From positions 1 to 11,096 of the forward strand of contig DEPC01000054.1 of assembly GCA_002358555.1 (NCBI GenBank): a stretch of DNA of 11,096 nt, read 5' to 3'. Shown one piece after another: positions 6,742 to 11,096 of the stretch. Source of the stretch: Hungatella sp. UBA3402. Lineage in GTDB: Bacteria; Bacillota; Clostridia; Lachnospirales; Lachnospiraceae. The notes under the pieces are model-generated. The model ran no database searches. It worked only from the letters and a program-made list of their open reading frames with translations, and was not told the origin of the DNA. Position 1 is the stretch's first letter. Every line of letters begins with the position of its first letter. A program made the translations under genes and the position numbers.

Positions 6742-8448
6742 ATGGCGAATATTTTACAGGTGACAACACCAAATGTAAATGATAACCGAAATATAATCAA
6801 TCCTCAGGACCCTAAGCATAGCATAGGGAATCAGGCTATCCGTAATCCCGTAGATCCTACCAGAGTAGTTCGGGGAGACGGGAGAGATGGACAGGGAAAT
6901 ACTACCCAGGATGCACTGTTTAGTGTAGTTGACTATGAAAGTAATTATGGTGCATTTATAAAAGGGTTAGGAGAAGAAGGAGAACTGGCTGGTATCTTAG
7001 AACGATTGATGTTCACTGATATGGCTGCTATCAAAGATGCTGGTCAGGCAGAAGTGGTAGATTTAGTAGAAAAGTTTCTCATGTCCATGCGCATGGATTC
7101 TCCAGAAGATCTTCTTACTTTTCTCCAAGGACAGGGAGAACTGCAGGCTAAATTTAGTGGAGATTTTTTTGATAAACTTCGGTCAGTCTTAACACAGAGT
7201 TTGACAGAAAATGGTTTATTGTCAGGGGGACTTCAGGGAACGGAAGGAAGTTTAAGACAGGCATTATCTCAGGCACAAGGGTTTCCCGAGCCTAGTCTAG
7301 GACAAGGTGTGTTCCAAAACCAGGAATCTGCAGAGGCCAGCTTACGTTCTGCGATAGCCCAGATGACTCAAGCTCAGTCAGGTTCAGAAGGAAAGTTACC
7401 TCAAGGCGTTTATGAGAATAACCTACGTGCTATGTTTATGCAGGCAAGTCAGGCTGCTTTAAGGACTGGCGGTGGAGCGAAAGGGCTTCAAGAAGCAATT
7501 ATGGCTTTCTTGAAAGGGTATAATAATTATTCTTCAGGAGGTCATCTTTTGCAGCAGATGCGTTCTTTGACTGATGATATCCAGCAGCTTTTGTTGCGCC
7601 CTTATCGTGAGGATTTTCGGGGGCTGGTAGATTCTATGAATTGGGAAGCACCAAACGGGGAAACTGCGCAGAATGCCCAGGTTTTAAATAAAAATATTAT
7701 TCCATTTTTGTCCTCTTATATTTCTCAAACACATGATTATGGTGCAGTGAGGGAAGCTACGATGCTTCTTATCTTTCATGCTGCTAGGTATCAGGATGGA
7801 GATATGGGAAAATTAGAAAAATTGTTTGACCATATGATTAATGATCGGGAATTTGTCAGGTTATTTAAAGGCAATCCCCAGGAAAATATGGAAGCTGTGT
7901 TCAAAGCAGGGGCAAAAGAGGTTCAGCAGCAACGCTCTATGGCAGATTTTGCTGATGGATTGTCAGGATTACTTCTAAAGGGAGCCAATGGCAAGGCTGG
8001 ATTGGAAAATGTTCAGCAATTCTATACAATTATGAATGGTATGCTTTTGAATGAAAGCGTATATATGCCACTTCTTCATTTTATCCTTCCTTTTCAATAT
8101 GAAGGAAATAATGTAATGTCTGAGATGTGGGTGGACCCAGATTCAGAGAAGGATAATGATGATGGAGAACGTCAAGTCAAACTGTTTTTAAAGTTTAATA
8201 TCCAGAGTGTAGGTAAATTTGAATTGGTGATGACTTTGCAGAGTCATGAGGCAAAGGTACAGCTTTTTGTGCCTCCTCAACTGGCAAATAAAGAACAGGA
8301 GATTCGGTCAGAAGTGGGAGACATCTTAAAGGATAATGGAATACGATTCAGCCAACTCATGGTTCGTCAGCGCGTCCGAGACCGAAGGGTAGATGAAGTT
8401 TTTCCTGAGATTCGAGAGAAGGAGAGGACCATCAATGTCAGAATTTGA
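6742..8448 (+). CDS. FliK-like protein with a Flg_hook-type C-terminal domain, paired with an FlhB-C-like gene
   Basis: A 568-residue, apparently cytosolic protein without signal peptide or membrane segments. Residues 1-50 are Asn/Asp/Pro-rich and probably unfolded. About 55-130 and 225-440 are helical, separated by a Gly/Gln-rich stretch. Residues 444-568 form a separate domain: LPFQYEGNNVMSEMWVDPD, an acidic loop, then KLFLKFNIQSVGKFELVMTL, a beta/alpha segment through PPQLANKEQEIRSEVGDIL, and a basic end near TINVRI. The 'SVGKFELVM ... VQLFVPP ... EVGDILKDNGI' run follows the pattern of the FliK C-terminal domain, the part that contacts FlhB to switch export specificity. The next gene encodes an FlhB-C-like protein, as with ylqG-ylqH in B. 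subtilis as I recall it. It differs from a standard FliK, which normally lies in the main hook-basal-body operon. The SD is unusual (GGGGGA 6733-6738, or AAAGG 6726-6730). The precise function is unknown. Confidence 0.65.
   Translation: MANILQVTTPNVNDNRNIINPQDPKHSIGNQAIRNPVDPTRVVRGDGRDGQGNTTQDALFSVVDYESNYGAFIKGLGEEGELAGILERLMFTDMAAIKDAGQAEVVDLVEKFLMSMRMDSPEDLLTFLQGQGELQAKFSGDFFDKLRSVLTQSLTENGLLSGGLQGTEGSLRQALSQAQGFPEPSLGQGVFQNQESAEASLRSAIAQMTQAQSGSEGKLPQGVYENNLRAMFMQASQAALRTGGGAKGLQEAIMAFLKGYNNYSSGGHLLQQMRSLTDDIQQLLLRPYREDFRGLVDSMNWEAPNGETAQNAQVLNKNIIPFLSSYISQTHDYGAVREATMLLIFHAARYQDGDMGKLEKLFDHMINDREFVRLFKGNPQENMEAVFKAGAKEVQQQRSMADFADGLSGLLLKGANGKAGLENVQQFYTIMNGMLLNESVYMPLLHFILPFQYEGNNVMSEMWVDPDSEKDNDDGERQVKLFLKFNIQSVGKFELVMTLQSHEAKVQLFVPPQLANKEQEIRSEVGDILKDNGIRFSQLMVRQRVRDRRVDEVFPEIREKERTINVRI
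8421..8427 (+). promoter_or_regulatory. Ribosome binding site of the FlhB-C-like gene
   Basis: GGAGAGG lies inside the 3' end of the upstream gene, 7 nt before ATG 8435. It selects this start over the upstream ATG at 8393, which has no SD. Confidence 0.75.
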
Positions 8449-8764
8449 TGATTTGATACGACAGAAAGCAGTTGCTTTAAAATATAATCCTGATAAAAAT
8501 GGGGCACCAGTGATTGTAGCTTCTGGTATGGGATATATGGCAGAGAAGATTACCGAGACTGCTCTGGCAGCAGGGGTCCCAGTTTATGAGGATGATTCTC
8601 TTGCCACATTACTTACCCAGCTTCAATTAGGAGCTGAAATTCCTGTGGAATTGTATCAGGCGATTGTGGATATCTATATCTATTTTCTTGGATATGTTCC
8701 CAAGGAAGAAGAAAAAGGAACCGAGGAAATGCTTGATGAAATGCAAGATGATACTCTTTTATAA
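8435..8764 (+). CDS. Stand-alone FlhB C-terminal-domain-like protein (EscU/YscU/FlhB family)
   Basis: A 109-residue soluble protein aligned with the cytoplasmic domain of FlhB after its autocleavage site: KAVALKYNPDKNGAPVIVAS (compare VALKYD...AP.VVAKG in FlhB), then GVPVYEDDSLATLL and IPVELYQAIVDIYIYFLGYV. FlhB is the export-gate protein whose cleaved C-terminal domain is contacted by FliK to switch from hook to filament export. Here the membrane helices and the NPTH cleavage motif are absent, and the protein begins about ten residues before the conserved post-cleavage core. An acidic tail follows (EEEKGTEEMLDEMQDD). Small homologues (YlqH type) are known in Firmicutes. The start is ATG 8435 (GGAGAGG, 7 nt), giving a 14-nt overlap with the FliK-like gene and implying coupled, roughly equal synthesis. 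The longer frame from 8393 lacks an SD. It might compete with, or substitute for, FlhB-C. Confidence 0.8.
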   Translation: MSEFDDLIRQKAVALKYNPDKNGAPVIVASGMGYMAEKITETALAAGVPVYEDDSLATLLTQLQLGAEIPVELYQAIVDIYIYFLGYVPKEEEKGTEEMLDEMQDDTLL

Positions 8765-8809
8765 AAATTTTCTCCATCTAAACAGAAATGGAAAGGAATG
8801 TGATTTATC

Positions 8810-10186
8810 ATGCATCAGAAAATTAAGAGATGGGTAGCATTGTTTTTTGCCTGCCTTTTTCTCATGAATATACCGCTGGAAGCGATGGCAGCTACAAAGC
8901 CTATTAACACAGTAAATGTTAGAATATCATCAAAATTAAAACCAGGCACTCGGCTGCCAGAGATTCAGATAGGCAGTGGAAACGCTCCAGAAGAAGGAAT
9001 TTTAGTGACGGAGACAGGCACTCATTTTAAAGTAATTGAAGCATCATGGATAGACAATTCTTCCAAGGAATTGGTGGCTGCTGATGAACCCAGGATGACA
9101 GTTACCCTTCAGCCAGATGATGTCAGCGAATATTATTTTCTGGCCAATTACAAGGAATCCAATGTAAAAGTCAGTGGGGGTTCCTTTGTGTCTGCAAGAA
9201 GGGACGGGGATAATCTGGTAGTGACAGTCAGAGTTAATCCTGTTAAAGGAACTTATGATTCTCCTAGAGATGCCTATTGGAATGACAAAAATCTTGGGGA
9301 AGCCAAATGGACCAAATCAGACAATGATTCTGGTTACTATGAAGTACAGCTTCTTAGAAGTGGAAAAAATGTCTTTAAAATAGATAAAACATCTGCTACT
9401 AACTACAATTTTTATCCCTACATGACCCAGACAGGTAATTATACTTTTAAAGTTAGAACCATTCCAGGAACCGATTTTCAGACGAAATACGGAAAAAGGA
9501 GCGATTGGGTTGAGTCTGGGGAATTAGATATTGGAGATAGGTATGTTTCAGATGGTAAAGGTCAGAAGAATTCTAACAGTACTGCGGTAAAAGGGACAGA
9601 ACAAACGGTAGGTTGGTCAAAAGAAGGCGATGGATGGAAATATCGTTATCCAAATGGCAGCTTATGTACGAACCGATGGGAAAATATTAATGGATTATGG
9701 TACTATTTTGACAGTAATGGGAATATGGTTACAGGCTGGCAGCATATTGCAGGGGAATGGTACTTCCTTTATGACGATGGTCAGATGGCAGTAGGCTGGG
9801 CAAGGATAGGTGATAAATGGTATTATTTCCGACCTGAGAAAGAGGGAGGCTATTCCTTGGGTTCTATGGTATCTTCAGGTTGGAGAGTGATTGGAGGTTA
9901 TTACTATTATTTTAACCAGGATGGGACCATTTATACAGGATGGCTAAATCTGGATAATAAATGGTATTACTTAAATATTTTAGATAATAGTCTTCAGGGA
10001 GCAATGTTTACGGGATGGATTATAAGAGACGAAAAGACATATTTTGCAGATTTCAATGGTGAGGTTGTAGAGGGTTGGTATCAGATTGATGGATTATGGT
10101 ACTATTTCTACCCTGGTTCAAAAGAAATGGCTCGCGATACACAGATTGATGGTTTTTATATTGATTCTAATGGGGTATGGCGGTAA
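8810..10186 (+). CDS. Secreted cell-wall-binding-repeat protein, first of two tandem paralogs
   Basis: A 458-residue exported protein. Residues 1-27 are a Sec signal peptide (basic KIKRW start, hydrophobic LFFACLFLMNI core, cleavage after AMA). Residues ~30-240 are beta-rich, with an Ig-like part and then a fibronectin-III-like part (AKWTKSDNDSGYYEVQLLRS). A polar linker follows. From residue 268 to the end there are about eight aromatic repeats of the type W..i.g.WYYFd.nG.m.tGW, the glucan/choline-binding (CW_binding) family, which tether proteins to wall polymers. No catalytic domain or sortase motif is seen. ATG 8810 follows an in-frame TGA; the SD AGGA (8794-8797) is 12 nt away, rather long. 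It starts 45 nt after the FlhB-C-like gene with no clear terminator between, so co-transcription is likely. The ligand and role are unknown; adhesion or wall anchoring is inferred. Confidence 0.85.
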   Translation: MHQKIKRWVALFFACLFLMNIPLEAMAATKPINTVNVRISSKLKPGTRLPEIQIGSGNAPEEGILVTETGTHFKVIEASWIDNSSKELVAADEPRMTVTLQPDDVSEYYFLANYKESNVKVSGGSFVSARRDGDNLVVTVRVNPVKGTYDSPRDAYWNDKNLGEAKWTKSDNDSGYYEVQLLRSGKNVFKIDKTSATNYNFYPYMTQTGNYTFKVRTIPGTDFQTKYGKRSDWVESGELDIGDRYVSDGKGQKNSNSTAVKGTEQTVGWSKEGDGWKYRYPNGSLCTNRWENINGLWYYFDSNGNMVTGWQHIAGEWYFLYDDGQMAVGWARIGDKWYYFRPEKEGGYSLGSMVSSGWRVIGGYYYYFNQDGTIYTGWLNLDNKWYYLNILDNSLQGAMFTGWIIRDEKTYFADFNGEVVEGWYQIDGLWYYFYPGSKEMARDTQIDGFYIDSNGVWR

Positions 10187-10204
10187 AATAAGAGGTGAAT
10201 GGAA

Positions 10205-11096
10205 TTGAGAAAGACAATTTGGGATAGCTTGGAACGGCTGGTAGTCTGCGTTGGTATCATGGCAGCAGTGCTGGCAGCAGGATATAGCTTAAAGACTTTT
10301 GCAGCGGACTCCAGTGTCATTGAAAATGTAACTGTTACCATTACAGATAATTATGGAGAACAAGAAGAAATTCTGGAGCCAACGATTGTGGTAGGAGGAA
10401 CAGGATGTTCTAAAGGAGATGTTCAGTATAGCATTGCTTATGACAAATGGAAACCTGGCAAAAAGGTTCGTATGGATATTACTGTGGTTGCAGATGATGG
10501 AAAGGTATTTCCAACATCTCTAAACAGTACTCAGTGTAAAGTAACTTGAGCCAGTTTTGTGTCAGCAAAAGGGTTAGAAGATAACAAGCTTCAGGTAAAA
10601 GTTGACTATAAGCCAGTTATGGTCTTGGGAGATACCCAAAAGGCTGGGTGGAGTACTTCTTCTGGAAAGCGTGCTGTTTGGAGAGCTGTTCCTCATGCTC
10701 CTGGCTACGCTGTAGTTCTCTATGGAGATAATAAGGTAGTTAAAAGACTCACTGTAGAGGGAACCTCCACAGATTTATCTGAGTATATGAAAGATAATGA
10801 CAAAACTTATTTTTATGAAGTAAAAGCAATTCCTATAACCTCAGACCAAAAAAAGTATTTAAAAGAGGGCGGATTTGTTGCAGCAGATTCTCATGACTAT
10901 TATGAAGATGACAATGACGACGAGTGGAACAGTAATTCTTCGGATGGTGGTTCCATCAAAGGAAACAGTTATATTTTGCCTGATGGCTCGAAAGGTATAA
11001 ATGCATGGAAAAAAGTGTATGATAATTGGTACTATTTCGACCAAAACGGTAATATGACAAAAGGGTGGCAATTTATCAATGGTTTGTGGTATTATA
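10205..11096 (+). pseudogene. Second secreted cell-wall-binding-repeat paralog, interrupted by an in-frame TGA and cut by the window edge
   Basis: The frame starts at TTG 10205 (AGAGGTG SD, about 7-9 nt away) or ATG 10199, which is too close to that SD. It has a signal peptide (hydrophobic VVCVGIMAAVLAAGYSLKTFA), then a beta-rich region, then TGA at 10547-10549. The same frame stays open from 10550 to the right edge: an Fn3-like part (VWRAVPHAPGYAVVLYG), an acidic linker (HDYYEDDNDDEW), and the beginning of wall-binding repeats (WKKVYDNWYYFDQNGNMTKG). At the TGA it reads KVT-stop-ASFVSA where the neighbour reads KVSG-GSFVSA, so one substitution of a Gly GGA codon explains the stop. If the stop is real, only about 114 residues are made, exported without the wall-binding part. 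It could also be a sequencing error or low-level readthrough. It lies 12-18 nt after the first paralog and is probably in the same transcript. Confidence 0.75.

Noticed and set aside
8773..8792. Small hairpin TCCAT/ATGGA between the FlhB-C-like gene and the first wall-binding gene
   Set aside because: Only 5 bp with a 10-nt loop and no following T run, so it is not a credible terminator.
9611..10183. Tandem DNA repeats in the wall-binding region
   Set aside because: The periodicity is at protein level (aromatic repeats of about 20 residues). The DNA copies have diverged too far to be a nucleotide repeat or CRISPR array.
10547..10549. TGA read as selenocysteine, or as glycine by an altered genetic code
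   Set aside because: The paralog has Gly, not Cys, at the aligned position, and no SECIS-like hairpin was evident just downstream. TGA is a genuine terminator in other genes here (fliW, the FliK-like gene, the nucleotidyltransferase), so a recoded TGA is unlikely.
10156..11071. - strand open frames (10156-10341 and 10859-11071) opposite the wall-binding genes
   Set aside because: They are antisense to signal-peptide and linker/repeat coding sequence whose + strand reading is clear; no SD or family features.
1..11096. tRNA, rRNA, insertion sequences, phage attachment sites, CRISPR arrays
   Set aside because: No signature of any of these was seen on either strand; the window reads as ordinary chromosomal genes.

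Overview
The window looks like chromosomal DNA from a motile, low-GC Firmicute, most likely a Clostridia of the Lachnospiraceae type. Three things point there: the gene order flgM-flgN-flgK-flgL-(yviE/DUF6470)-fliW-csrA, which is the late flagellar operon order of Bacillus subtilis; strong Shine-Dalgarno (SD) sequences of the GGAGG type; and secreted proteins ending in cell-wall-binding (glucan/choline-binding-like) repeats, which are common in gut Lachnospiraceae. The species cannot be named from the sequence alone. These family assignments come from reading motifs, not from database searches.

Layout. Positions 1-833 (+) hold the 3' part of a nucleotidyltransferase-family gene that runs off the left edge. 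It converges on the flagellar operon, and the two share an AT-rich hairpin terminator at 843-900. From 6349 down to 971 (- strand) run seven genes: flgM (anti-sigma-28 factor), flgN (chaperone for hook-filament junction proteins), flgK and flgL (junction proteins), a DUF6470/YviE-like gene, fliW and csrA (overlapping by 7 nt; a protein antagonist and the RNA-binding translational repressor it controls). RBS spacing supports starts inside the longest open frames for flgM, flgL and fliW.

The 392-bp gap 6350-6741 is a divergent regulatory region. It has a sigma-28-like -10 element facing each way (GCCGATAA on -, GCCGATAT on +), a possible overlapping sigma-A promoter on +, and a perfect 15-bp A/T-only inverted repeat between the two promoters.

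On the + strand (6742-11096) four genes follow with tight spacing. The first is a 568-aa protein whose last ~125 residues resemble the C-terminal domain of the hook-length ruler FliK. The second is a 109-aa protein equivalent to the cytoplasmic C-terminal domain of the export gate protein FlhB, but without its NPTH autocleavage site. These two overlap by 14 nt. They are followed by two tandem paralogous secreted proteins, each with a beta-rich N-terminal region and C-terminal cell-wall-binding repeats. The second paralog carries an in-frame TGA where the first has glycine, and then stays open in the same frame to the right edge, so it looks like a recent single-base nonsense allele (or a sequence error).

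Together: the minus operon makes the sigma-28 checkpoint, the hook-filament junction and the post-transcriptional control of flagellin. The plus operon looks like a sigma-28-driven accessory unit combining a stand-alone FliK-like/FlhB-C-like pair with cell-surface proteins. That unit is the most interesting part of the window.
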